The notes: generated from the letters alone by a model not told the origin. Positions 22,085 to 31,720 are shown, counted from the stretch's first letter. The stretch: 64,000 nt of DNA from Nageia nagi (GCA_050084985.1 JBITNC010000001.1:52390001-52454000); one strand, 5' to 3'. Numbers and translations: made by a program.

Positions 22085-22470
22085 GCTCTACTCCATGTCT
22101 CGCTCTTTTTCATCTGAATGGTTTGTTGACTCTAGTTGCACTAATCACCTATGCTTTGAAAAAGAAAAGTTTGAGAACTTTCACAAGCATAAAAAGGATG
22201 CGATTGTGATAGGTGATAAATCTACCCTTGATGTCTAAAGAATTAGGAGTGTGTTGATTCATGAAAAAGTTCTTGAAAATATTCTTTATGTTCCTAAGTT
22301 AAGGATGAACCTTCTCTCTATGATCCAAGTTGCTAGAAAAGGGTGCTCTTTAGAGTTCAAATCTCAATCCTAGTTTATTAAAAAAGGACTTACCACTATG
22401 GTTAAAGGATCTATGAAAGATAACCTCTACATTATGGATCAAGTTCCATCAAAGATGTGTCTTTCTTCTA
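22085..22470 (+). pseudogene. pol: Copia-2 protease pseudogene
   Basis: WFVDSSCTNHL (near 22121) is the active-site segment: the catalytic Asp is kept, but the Gly of D-S-G is Ser. LYVPKLRMNLLSMIQVARKG (near 22288) and the SQS-stop-FIKKGL segment follow. Stops lie near 22237 and 22372. The enzyme would cleave the Gag-Pol polyprotein. Confidence 0.8.
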
Positions 22471-22479
22471 GTGTGTATT

Positions 22480-23400
22480 CTAAAGGCAATCTTTGGCACC
22501 ATTATTTAGGGCAACTTAATCACAAGAGTATTCAAGTTATGAAAGACCAAGAACTTATGGAAGTTTTGCCTTTAATTTCTCCTTCAGTTGGTCTATGCGA
22601 GAAGTGCATTCTTGGTAAGATGCATAGATAAAAGTCTGAAAAAGATAAAGTAACAAGAGCATCTCAACCTCTTCAACTTATTTAGATTTGATGGGTCCAT
22701 TTTAGACTAAGTTGCTTAGAGGAGCATCTTATATCTTGACCTTCATTGATGACTTTAGTAGGATGACCTTTGGGTATCTACTTGAGCACAAGGACCAAAC
22801 CTTTGAGAGTTTTAAGGTTTTTATGGCCTTTGTTGAAAATCAAACTAACATTAAAATCAAAATGTTGAGATCAGATAATGGGGGAGAATATAACAATAAT
22901 GAGTTCAATAACTATTATGCTAAGTATGGAATCAAGAGGTAGTTTATAATTCCATACACTCCTCAGTAGAATGATTTTACTGAAAGGAAAAATAGAATGA
23001 TTATGGAGATGGATGGATGCATGTTGGCTAATCTTTCTAAGTTCTTATGGGGTGAAGTTGTAACCATTACTATTTACACCTTGAATAGATGTCCCACAAA
23101 AGTTGGTCAGAGTAAAAGTCCTTTTGAGGCATGGTCAAGAAGAAAACCTAACATTTCTCACCTTAGGGTATTTGGTTGTGAAGCATTCTCCTACATTATT
23201 TTTGAGAAAAAGAAGAAATTAGATAAAAGAGCTGAAAAATGCATCTTTTTGGGTTATGATAGTTAGCATAGAGGTTATAGGCTCTACTCTTCAACCTATA
23301 AAGTAGTGTTCATTTCAAGGGATGTAAAGTTCATTGAAATTTTTGAAGAATCTACTTCTAATGAGGATGTTGATGATCTAGAGGACTCTTCAGTTGCTTC
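22480..23400 (+). pseudogene. pol: Copia-2 integrase pseudogene
   Basis: The zinc finger is LWHHYLGQLNHKS..CEKCILGK (22491-22617; the LGH His is now Gln). The core has LRSDNGGEY (second Asp kept, near 22867) and the TERKNR segment with the catalytic Glu (near 22980), separated by stops near 22940 and 22967. The GYDS segment (to 23266) and a stop precede the C-terminal tail. In the first-Asp region, QLI-stop-I (near 22677) is broken. Confidence 0.85.
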
Positions 23401-23932
23401 TAGTTGGTTGGATATTGATGTAGACAAATCACCTCAAGAACAAAATTCTCCAACATAAAGGGTAACAAGGAGCATGACCTTGAACAAATCCTTAATTGCC
23501 AAGATTGATAACAAGCATGAGCCCTCAACCTTCAAAGAAGCTTCTAAGCATGAGTGTTAGATGGAAGCCATGAAAGTGGAGTATGAGGTATTTATGAAAA
23601 ATAAAACTTGAGACTTGGTTCCTTATCCCAATGAAAAGAATGTAATTGGCAATAAGTGGATCTACAAGGTCAAGTTTAATTCAATTAGAGATATTGAAAA
23701 ATACAAGGCAAAGTTAGTAGCTAAAGGTTTTGCTCAAAAATATGATGTAGATTATGAGGAAACCTTTGCTCTCATGGTAAAGATGCCTACTATGAGAGTT
23801 ATCTTTGCTCTTTCTGCAACTCAAGGATGGAAAGTTTTTCAACTTGACATCAAGAGTGCATTTCTCAATTGTGACTTAGATGTGGAAATCTTGATGAATC
23901 AACTAGAAGGGTTTATTGTAGAAGTTAAAGAT
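23401..23932 (+). pseudogene. pol: Copia-2 RT, N-terminal part
   Basis: Open from 23615 to the insertion point. It carries NKWIYKVKFNSIRD, RLVAKGFAQ-type sequence (KLVAKGFAQKYDVDYEETF) and the first catalytic block FQLDIKSAFLN, with its Asp intact. The frame runs straight into Copia-3 at 23933; its continuation is at 33025. A stop near 23610 separates it from the integrase tail. The last five bases (AAGAT, 23928-23932) are the left target duplication of Copia-3. Confidence 0.9.
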
Positions 23933-24431
23933 TGAGAGAATTAGCACTACTCTAATTCCCAAGGTCCAAGACTATAGAAAGCTCAATCACATTCAACATG
24001 CAACATCTACAAGCTACTAACACATTCACACAATATGACACCAATATAATGTGGTTCCTCCCTCCTTGGGAGTACATCCACAACTAGTTCTCTATTCTCA
24101 ATCTATGCACCTCTTACTACAATTCTCTTCCTCTCCTACACAACCTAGTAGAGTAATCTTACTCCAAAACATAGATGTGTTACAAGAGGAGAGGCCCTCT
24201 ATTTATAGCTTGAGAGCACCTCCCTAACCTCCCTTTAACCAAGGGTAAGGTTAGGGTTACAATAAATGTGTGACCTAACTTTAACCTACCAACTAACCCC
24301 ATGGTTAGGTCAAAGTCCACACATAATAAAGAATTCAATTAATCCCTTAAGGTATCTACATATCCTTTAAGTGATTAATTGAACTTACAAGGAGTTTAGA
24401 TATTCACAATATTTCATTACAAATTCTAACA
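23933..24431 (-). repeat. Copia-3 3' LTR
   Basis: 499 bp. Nearly identical to 32525-33024: six substitutions and one single-base indel by eye. The left flank AAGAT is the target duplication. Confidence 0.95.
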
Positions 24432-24445
24432 CTCCCCCTTAATGC
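24432..24445 (-). promoter_or_regulatory. Copia-3 polypurine tract
   Basis: Minus strand GCATTAAGGGGGAG abuts the TG of the 3' LTR; it is the primer for plus-strand DNA synthesis. Confidence 0.85.
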
Positions 24446-24914
24446 AATATTGGGATAGAGCGTAGAAGAAAGAAGAGAGAGAGTAAGAGAGAGTTCTCCT
24501 CCATAGAGATACAAGTGGAGATGAGAACATTTACATATTTGAGAATCTTTTTGAGAACTAGTATGAGACTCACTACATTACCATTTGACAAAATGGTTTA
24601 TAATACAATCATTAACCACAACTGGTTTCACTGTACATAGTAGTCGATCAACTTTAAGCTGACATGTGAGTCTCCATGAGCTTGCTTTCACCAGGTGAGT
24701 AACCTACATTTCTGAAGAAGATCCTGCATGCTACAAGCAACTCATGAACAAAATCAGTTAGATGCATCATATATTCAAATAAAAGAATCAAATAATGCCA
24801 TCTTATAAATAACTGATTAATGGTGCACTATAAGTCATCACGAAGATGCCAAGCCATCACTCATAGTCACCTGTTGTATATAGACATGTGTTGATTATTA
24901 ATAGAGCATAAAAA
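24446..24914 (-). other. Copia-3 3' untranslated segment
   Basis: Noncoding sequence between the hairpin array and the polypurine tract. It aligns on the minus strand with 8590-9000 of Copia-1 and 34520-34925 of Copia-2 (for example the AACCATTTTGTCAAATGG and CTCTATCCCAATATTGCAT landmarks). No conserved reading frame. Confidence 0.65.
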
Positions 24915-25425
24915 TTGTACAACGAGTTTCTCACGCAGAGCAAACTCACCACGAAGGTATAGAATGTACAACAAGTTCGTCATGCAGAGTGAACTTACCA
25001 CGGAGGTATATTAATTATATGCTCAAAAATTATACAATGAGTTTCTCACATAGAGCAAACTCACCACGGAGGTATAGAGCATAAAAATTATACGAGTTTC
25101 TCACGCAGAGCAAACTCACCATGGAGGTATAGAATGTACAACAAGTTCGTCACGCAGAGCGAACTTACCATGGAGGTATATTAATTATATGCTCAAAAAT
25201 TGTACAACGAGTTTCTCATGCAGAGCAAACTCACCACGGAGGTATAAAATGTACAACAAGTTTGTCACGCAGAGTAAACTTACCACGGAGGTATAAATAT
25301 GTACAACAAGTTTGTCACACAGAGCAAACTTACCACGGAGGTATAAAATAATCAACACTCTATAACAACAATTGTACAACAAGTTTATCACGCAGAGTAA
25401 ACTTACCATGGAGGTCTAGAATGTA
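24915..25425 (-). repeat. Nine-unit hairpin repeat array of Copia-3
   Basis: Nine ~45 bp units, separated by 3-25 bp of AT-rich spacer, each read (plus strand) as TGTACAAC + stem + ~10-base loop (TCACGCAGAG) + stem + ACCACGGAGGTATA. Stems vary in a paired way: GAGTTT/AAACTC (units 1, 3, 4, 6), AAGTTC/GAACTT (2, 5), AAGTTTG/CAAACTT (8), AAGTTTA/TAAACTT (9). In unit 5 the stem is 25143-25149 with 25160-25166. It lies between RNase H and the 3' LTR. Related single or few copies exist in Copia-2 (34241-34286) and Copia-1 (8270-8410). Confidence 0.9.
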
Positions 25426-25478
25426 CAATCAAAAAGGCCTCTTAGAGGTGAAGTTGTCATCACTAACAAAAGTTCAAA

Positions 25479-25496
25479 CTTCACTCCCCTTTGAGG
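25479..25496 (-). promoter_or_regulatory. Copia-3 internal polypurine tract
   Basis: Minus strand CTCAAAGGGGAGTGAAG right after RNase H, equivalent to 8166 in Copia-1 and 34141 in Copia-2. A tract followed by TG looks exactly like a PPT/LTR junction, but the LTR starts ~1 kb further on. Confidence 0.55.
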
Positions 25497-25502
25497 GCAA
25501 CT

Positions 25503-26924
25503 TCACCAACCTGAGAGAATCCCTAAGCTTGCTGAACTAAGATTCAGAAGGGGCTTGGTGAATATATCAGCGAAGTTTTCAGTAGATGGACAATACTCCA
25601 AGTGTATGATGTCATCTAGAACCTTCTCCCTGATAAAATGGGCTTGGATTTCCACATGTTTGGTTCTCTGATGGAACACAGGATTCTTAGCCAAAGAGAT
25701 AGCTGATTGATTATCTGAAGAAATAAGAGATGGGCCATTTTGCTTATACCTAATTTCGTTCAGAAGATGCCTCAGCCAAATAGCTTCTTGGGTGGTAATA
25801 GACAAGGCTCGATATTTGGCTTCGATGGTAGAAAGAGTCACAGTAGGTTGCTTCTTGGAAGCCCAAGAGATAGCACCTGAACCAATGCTGAACACATATG
25901 CAGAGGTTGACTTTCTGTCATCTCTATCTCCCCCATAATCAAAATCTGAGAATCCTGAGAGAACAATCGAGGGCACTTTGGAATACTTAAGAGTAATATC
26001 CTTTGTCCCTGCCACATACCTCAAGATTTGCTTCATAACATTGAGGTGTTCAACATATGGTTTTTGCATGAATCGTGCCATCAGATTCACTGCAAAGGCA
26101 ATATCAGGACGAGAGATAGTCAGATACAAAAGACTACCGATCAATTGCCTATAAGCTATAGCATCAGCCAACTGAGAATCTGAGCTCAGTGCTACAACGA
26201 TTCCAGGAGAAATAGGTATTGCAGCATATCTACACTCCTCCATTCCAAACTTTTGCAAGATGGCTGATATATACTTAGATTGACTAAGATAAGTACAATC
26301 TTTGTGTTGGTATACTTGCATTCCAAGATAGTAATGCAATAGACCTAGATCAGTCATTTCAAATGTTGCCTTCAGTTTGGATATGCACTCTTGGATGATT
26401 TCAATATTGTTGCCTGTTATGAGAAGATCATTCACATAAAGGAGAATTAAGACCATGTCTTTTCCTTGATTGAGTACATAGAGATCTGAGTCAGAGAAGC
26501 ACTTGGAAAAACCAATATCTGTAAAGAATCCTGAAATTTTCTTGTACCATGCTCTAGGTGCTTGTTTAAGTCCATACAAAGACTTCTTTAGCTTGCACAC
26601 AAGAGACTCTTTTCCTTCTAGAATAAATCCTTCTGGTTGATTCATGTAGATTTCTACATCCAAGTCACCATTGAGAAATGCACTCTTGACATTAAGTTGG
26701 AAAACTTTCCATCCTTGAGCTGCAAAAAGAGCAAGGATTATCCTAACAGTAGGCATCTTGGCCACAGGTGTAAAGGTTTCCTCATAATCAATACCATATT
26801 TTTGAGCGAATCCTTTGGCCACTAACCTTGCTTTGTATTTTTCAACTTCTCCATCAGAATTGTACTTGACCTTGTATATCCATTTATTTCTAATCACATT
26901 TTTCTCATTGGGATAAGGAACCAA
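25503..26924 (-). CDS. pol: Copia-3 reverse transcriptase / RNase H, open but catalytically altered
   Basis: A 473-codon open frame covers the whole RT and RNase H. RT: NKWIYKVKYNSDG (~13-25), ARLVAKGFAQ, FQLNVKSAFLNGD (~95; the block's catalytic Asp is Asn), KSLYGLKQAPRAWY (~135), LLYVNDLLITG (~175; first Asp of YVDD is Asn), YLGMQV (~210). RNase H: SDFDYGGDRDDRKSTSAY (~330), SWASKKQP, STIEAKYRAL (second Glu of EAEY is Lys), SSDNQSAISLAKN, HQRTKHVEIQAHFIRE, FADIFTKPL (~455). Two of the three RT metal-binding Asp residues are Asn, each a G-to-A change, so polymerase activity is not expected. The Met at 26924 is internal to the polyprotein. The C-terminal ~15 residues diverge from Copia-2, suggesting a late frameshift. 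Confidence 0.9.
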   Translation of the reverse strand: MVPYPNEKNVIRNKWIYKVKYNSDGEVEKYKARLVAKGFAQKYGIDYEETFTPVAKMPTVRIILALFAAQGWKVFQLNVKSAFLNGDLDVEIYMNQPEGFILEGKESLVCKLKKSLYGLKQAPRAWYKKISGFFTDIGFSKCFSDSDLYVLNQGKDMVLILLYVNDLLITGNNIEIIQECISKLKATFEMTDLGLLHYYLGMQVYQHKDCTYLSQSKYISAILQKFGMEECRYAAIPISPGIVVALSSDSQLADAIAYRQLIGSLLYLTISRPDIAFAVNLMARFMQKPYVEHLNVMKQILRYVAGTKDITLKYSKVPSIVLSGFSDFDYGGDRDDRKSTSAYVFSIGSGAISWASKKQPTVTLSTIEAKYRALSITTQEAIWLRHLLNEIRYKQNGPSLISSDNQSAISLAKNPVFHQRTKHVEIQAHFIREKVLDDIIHLEYCPSTENFADIFTKPLLNLSSASLGILSGW

Positions 26925-26934
26925 ATCCTAAGTT

Positions 26935-27273
26935 TCATTTTTTATGAGGTGCCTCATACTCAACTTTCATAGCTTCCATCCAACACTCTTGCTTTGAAGC
27001 TTCTTTGAATGTTGATGGCTCATTCATATTATCAATTTTGGCAAATAAGGATTTATTCAAGGTCATACTCCTTGTAATTCTCTGAGCTGGAGAATTTTGC
27101 TCTTGTGGTGACTTCCCTACATGATCATCCAACCAGTTAGGTTCAGGCATAGAATCATCTGAATCAGACACCTCAGCATGAGAGGTCGTATCCTCAGGAA
27201 GTTCATTGAACTTGATATCCCTAGAAACAAAGACTATTTTATGGGATGAGGAGTAGAGCCTGTAACCTCTATG
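26935..27273 (-). pseudogene. pol: Copia-3 integrase-RT linker
   Basis: After a stop at 27274-27276 the peptide continues with SSHKIVFVSRDIKFNE, an acidic stretch (EVSDSDDSMPEPN) and QRITRSMTLNKSLF, the linker between integrase and RT in this family. A one-base change near 26945 shifts the frame before the RT start. Confidence 0.75.
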
Positions 27274-28086
27274 CTAATTATCATACCCTACAAAGATGCA
27301 TTTTTCTGATCTTTTGTCTAGCTTCTTTCTTTTCTCTGAGGTAATGAAGGCAAATGCATCACATCCAAAGACCCTAAAGTGTGAGATGTTAGGTTTCTTT
27401 CCTGTCCATGCTTCATACAGAGTTTTTCCTTCAACTGCTTTAGTAGGACACCTATTTAGGGTGTGAATAGCAGTGTGAACAGCTTCTCCCCATAAGAAAC
27501 TAGGAAGGTTACCCAACATGCATCTTGCCATTTCCATAATGGTGCGATTCTTCCTTTCAGCAACTCCATTTTACTAAGGGGTGTATGGGATTGTGAATTA
27601 CCACTTGATCCCATGTTTAACACAATAGTCGTTAAACTCATTGCTATTATACTCACCTCCATTATCAGATCTTAGCATTTTGATCTTAAAATCAGTTTGA
27701 TTTTCAACAAGTGCCTTGAAGTCTTTAAACTGGTCAAAAGTTTGATCCTTGTGCTCAAGTAAATAACCAAATGTCATCCTACTGAAGTCATCAATGAAGG
27801 TCAGAACATAAGAAGCTCCCCCTAGAGACTTAGTCTGAAATGGACCCATCAAATCTGAATGCACAAGCTAAAGAGGATGAGTAGCCCGAGTTGCCTTATC
27901 TTTTTCAAACTTTTGCCTATTCATCTTTCCTAGAATGCACCTTTCACAAAGACCAGTTGTGGGTGAAATATTAGGTAAACCTTCCACAAGTTCTTGATTT
28001 TTCATATCTTGAATACTCTTGTGGTTAAGGTGCCCTAATCGTTGATGCCAAAGATTACCTTTGAACAAATATTTGCAGCAAGACAA
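27274..28086 (-). pseudogene. pol: Copia-3 integrase pseudogene
   Basis: The zinc finger is complete: LWHQRLGHLNHKS..GLCERCILGK (HHCC). The core has HSDLMGPF (first Asp), LRSDNGGEY (second) and a GVAERKNR-type segment with the Glu. Three nonsense sites interrupt it: TAG at 27868-27870 (where Copia-2 has CAA), TAA at 27598-27600, and a double stop near 27574-27579 in the PQQNG segment. The C-terminal segment KTLYEAWTGKKPNISHFRVFGCDAF is open at 27274-27537. Apart from the stops it is well conserved. Confidence 0.88.
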
Positions 28087-28508
28087 ATCTTTGAAGGAAC
28101 TTGATCCACAATATAAAGGTCATCTTTTACTGATCCTTTCATCAAGGTGGCAAGTCCTTTCTTGACACACCAGGAGTGTGAGGTAAACTCAAATGAGTAT
28201 CCTTTCCTTGTAATCTGAATTACAGAGATAAGATTCATCCTTAGTTTAGGCACATAAAAGACATTATCAAGCACCTTTCCATGAATCTTCACATTCCCTA
28301 TTCCTTGAACATCAAGGACTGTATTATCACCTATCACAACTGTATCCTTGTTGTACTTATGAAAATTTTCAAACTTATCCTTTTCATAACACATGTGATT
28401 AGTGCATCTTGAATCAATAATCCAATCATTTGAAATAGTTTGAGTCATTGAGTAGTAGGCACTAGTAGCAGCATGCTTGTTCTTCTTTTTATTATTGAAA
28501 TTTCTCAC
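28035..28508 (-). pseudogene. pol: Copia-3 protease
   Basis: DWIIDSRCTNHM carries the catalytic Asp but Arg in place of Gly in the D-S-G triad. VIGDNTVLDVQGIGNVKIHG, YVPKLRMNLISVIQ and FTSHSWCVKKGL complete the typical copia protease. Its frame is open but runs off at 28035 because one base is missing near 28055, just before the integrase zinc finger. The Gly change alone should prevent the active-site dimer from working (family knowledge). Confidence 0.85.
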
Positions 28509-28610
28509 ATTTGCATTTCCCTTGCCTTTTTGAGCAAATTTCTTTTTGCAACAATCATACTCTTTGTGCCCAAAGATGCCATAAAAGTTACAATTTCCAT
28601 CAAACTTTTC
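28509..28610 (-). pseudogene. gag: Copia-3 zinc knuckle
   Basis: Downstream of the TAG and in the same frame: CNFYGIFGHKEYDC, a C-x2-Y-x4-H-x4-C knuckle with Tyr where the second Cys belongs, followed by a Lys-rich stretch. This would be the RNA-binding nucleocapsid end of Gag. Confidence 0.8.
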
Positions 28611-29373
28611 CTACGGTGTTGGTTTGCTTGATCCAACTTTGTCATTCCTTTGCTTGAAGTTGCCGTGCTTCCTGATGGTAGATGAGGATTTGTTATCTTT
28701 GAATTTATAATGTTTGAACATCTTCTTGAAAGGAGTTTTGGTTGCTCCTAGAGCAATGCTATTATCCTTTGGAGAAATGTTCAACATTTTCTTGTTCAAA
28801 GTTTTCTCATGCTTCAGAAGGAGTCTAGAAAGGTTGTCAAGAGAGATAACATCTTCTTCATCATCGATCCTAGTCTCCATAACTGTGATAAAGTTACTGA
28901 ACTTTGTAGAGAGGCTTTGAAGAATGATGAAGACCATGAACTCATCATTGATCCAATTGCACCCACAGCCAACCAGTTGTGTCCTGAGGTCAATGATTTT
29001 GTTCAAGTAGATTGAGGCACTTTCATCTTCACCTTGACGATATTGCAATAACTTTTGTAGAATGGTGAACCTCCTTGAAAATTTGGACCCAAGGTAAATT
29101 TTCTTTAGTCTATCCCAAGCTTCTTTTGCTGATGTCGAGGAAGAGATCATGAGAAGGATGTCATCTGAAATTGCACGATAGATCATAGAAGTTGCTAAAC
29201 TCATTCTTTGAGTTGTAGATTTCAAGGGCCTTCTCATCTGTAGGAGCGACTAGATCTTCATTTATTATCTGCCATAGCTTCCTTGCCTGTAACTCAGCTC
29301 TCATACGAGGTTCCCATATGCCAAAGTTGGAACCGTCGAGTATGTGCTTGGGTATGAAGGTTTCAACTATTAT
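28611..29373 (-). pseudogene. gag: Copia-3 gag pseudogene (capsid)
   Basis: The position of the start codon reads ATA (29368-29370) instead of the ATG present in Copia-1 and Copia-2. PKHILDGSNFGIWEPRMRAE and KLWQIINEDLVAPTDEKAL follow. One extra base in the AAA at 29196-29198 shifts the frame; the rest continues in the next frame as AKEAWDRLKKIYLGSKFS, YLNKIIDLRTQL, LLKHEKTLNKKM. It ends at a TAG (28611-28613) that precedes the knuckle in the same frame. Thus three point lesions separate it from an intact UBN2/DUF4219-type Gag. Confidence 0.9.
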
Positions 29374-31019
29374 CTGTACAAAAAATAAATATGCAATAAG
29401 AATGCAAATTTTTACAAGTTCCCATCTATACAAATCAAACATAAGTAAACATGTCCCACATGTGCAAACTTATAACCACGATCCGTAGAGGAATAAAGTT
29501 GGGGTTGTTTTCTTGTATAGAATTAGGCCTTCACTTGGATGCCCGCAAGGTGGAGCCCAGGTACTACCAGTCCTCAACTAGTTCACCTTGGTCAGTAATA
29601 TACTCTCACAAGGAGAAGTACCAACTATTTTCCAAGGATCTGACATATCTTGGATCGGCCATTTTAATTATCTTGATTAAGGTTTTTAGTTTTCCTCCTA
29701 GGTTATCAGGATAATCCCTGAATGGACGTGCAGACATGTGGTATCACTACACACATGCCTGTCCACCTAATAGAGTTATGTCCAATCCAATAGAGGTCTT
29801 AGGGGCAATTAAGACGGACTTACCACCACTCGGGTCTTCGAACTAAAAGGGCTCCAGTCTACCCTGTCCTCACCTTGTGGCTCCCCAAAAAGTCATGTTG
29901 TGGAAGAATACGTGCGGATGTGTTCATTTTAGGGGTTACTTTCAATATTTGCATTTTGCAAGTATAAGCAAATTGTGCAAAAAATATAAAGTAATGTAAA
30001 ATTGCATCATCCACACGAGCTTGAAAAACCTTAAAAAAGTCCAATGGGTTTTGTACTAACCCCTAAAGGACTTTTACATTTTGTATATTTTGCTCAATTT
30101 ATTTAAGCACTTAATGAATTAAAAAAGAACTAAGTCCTACTTAGTATTTAATTCATAACATGCATTGTTCCATGACTTAAAAAAAAAAATTAAGTAATCA
30201 TGCATCATGCATTATTTAACTTAAAAATTTAAGTCCTAAGTATGTTTTATTCTTCAAACAAGATAAAGATACATGCATCATAAGTCTAGCATGCAATATC
30301 TAGATAAAGTTTACAAGATAAAGAGACATGCATCACAAGTCTAGTATGCAAGATCTAGATAAGGTTTACAAGATAAAGAGACATCTAGCATGCAAGATCT
30401 AGATAAAATTTAAGTAAAAATTATACCAATTCCCCCCTTTTCACTTAAAGTTTTATCCCTAAAAAAATTGTATGCTAAGACTTGTCTTATAAGTATGCAT
30501 TTTAAGTAAAAAATTTTCCCTTATTTACTTAAAAAATAGCATGCTTAGACTAAATTACTATGCTTAGAAAAAAAAAAATGCTAAGAGGTTAGCATTAAAA
30601 AATTGCATGTGCACCTTAGTAATTTAAACATGCAATTTTGAGTAGAATATTAGAAATATTCTAAGTACTCCTAAGTGCACTTAATGGGAGCAATTGACTT
30701 GTAAGCAAGTAAGTAAAAAAAATTAAATGCCTAAGAAGTATATGTGTGCAAGTTGTAATAGGAGACCCATACCCCTACTTCATGCAATTTTAATGCTTTG
30801 TCTACCTTAAGTACTAAAAAAAATACTCCTAAGTCAAAAAATAATTAAATGCTTTGTAGTTGTAAAATTATGACCCCCCCCTTTTTCTTCCACCAAGAAA
30901 AGCATACGTGGCTTTTGGAAGAGCAAAAATGCAAGTAGTCAACTAAACAAACTTAATGCATTGAAGTGCATTAAAGTGACTAAGAAGACTTGCAAGAAGT
31001 TGGCAGCCATCAACCTTGA

Positions 31020-31420
31020 CCATGGGAAGGAGGAGGACCTTCATGGAGGCACTAGAAGATAGCTAATGGAGAGAGTTCAAGTTCAGCAATGGAGGTGATG
31101 GTGAAGGAGGAAGATGAGGCTTGCGCAGGAGGCTGGCCAGAGAGGAGGAGCTTAAGAGACTGCTGCACTCGAGGGAGACCAGGAGAGAGCAGGCTTCGAG
31201 GAGAAGACTGCTGCACGTCATGGCTGGCAAGAGGCTATGGGAGCAGCATGTGAGAGGGAGAGAAGAGCAGGCACGAGGTGCAGTCATGGCATTTCGTGGC
31301 TTGCAATGTTCACAGGATATACACATGTTAGAGCAGAGAGAGGAGGAGGCATGCACGTGAGGGAGATGCAGAGGCATGCAGAGTGAGACCACCGCGCTAC
31401 ACGGAGGAGGCTACGAGGGA
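31020..31420. other. GC-rich purine-biased segment in Copia-3 leader
   Basis: Markedly richer in G and C than the surrounding AT-rich leader, with repeated GGAGG, GAGGC and GCATG words on the plus strand. It borders the WD40/PPR fragments and was probably acquired with them. Open frames on both strands (31063-31392 minus, Ser/Leu/Cys-rich; 31121-31360 plus, Arg/Glu-rich) reflect this composition and resemble no known protein. Confidence 0.55.
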
Positions 31421-31426
31421 GGCATC

Positions 31427-31720
31427 TCGTCAAGCAATTTGCAGACATTGAGTGAATTACCTAATGCCTTTCCAGTATCTGGATCCCAAAGTCTGAGGTC
31501 TCCGTCTTTGCTACCACTAACAAGCTGCATCCCATCTGGTGACCATGCAATGCAGAGAACCCAATTCCTGTGCTGAGCTTTAGCGGGGCCATGAGCCATT
31601 CCCATAAAAACTCTATCTGCAGCATGCACTTTGTCAAACAATTTGCATGCCTAATTATTGCATTGAAAGACTATATCTTGATGAGGCATTTTGTCAACCA
31701 ACTCGCGTACCTTCCTGCTA
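31427..31720 (-). pseudogene. NLE: Captured host fragments: Notchless-like WD40 exon and PPR-like pieces
   Basis: The minus-strand peptide HRNWVLCIAWSPDG followed by LVSGSKDGDLRLWDPDTGK (about 31575-31460) is one WD40 blade with the H..NWV..IAWSPDG and WDP.TGK spacing of Notchless (NLE), a nucleolar 60S ribosome-biogenesis WD40 protein. On either side, in frame, are PPR-like motifs: RELVDKMPHQDIVF and CKLFDKVHAADRVF upstream, CKLLDEMP downstream. None of this belongs to a retrotransposon. It is oriented with element transcription and lies inside the predicted intron. The WD40 call is good; NLE as source and the PPR assignment are less sure. Confidence 0.6.

Noticed and set aside
25185-25409. 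74-codon minus frame made of the hairpin repeats
   Set aside because: Reads through the repeat units; the alternating stem variants and spacers change the frame between units, so no repeat protein is preserved.
24915-25425. CRISPR array
   Set aside because: Regular-looking repeats, but spacers are short, AT-rich and repeat one another, units vary, and the array lies inside a plant retrotransposon.
31063-31392. Ser/Leu/Cys-rich protein (minus) or Arg/Glu-rich protein (plus)
   Set aside because: Both frames come from GC-rich purine-biased low-complexity DNA; neither has a domain or start context.
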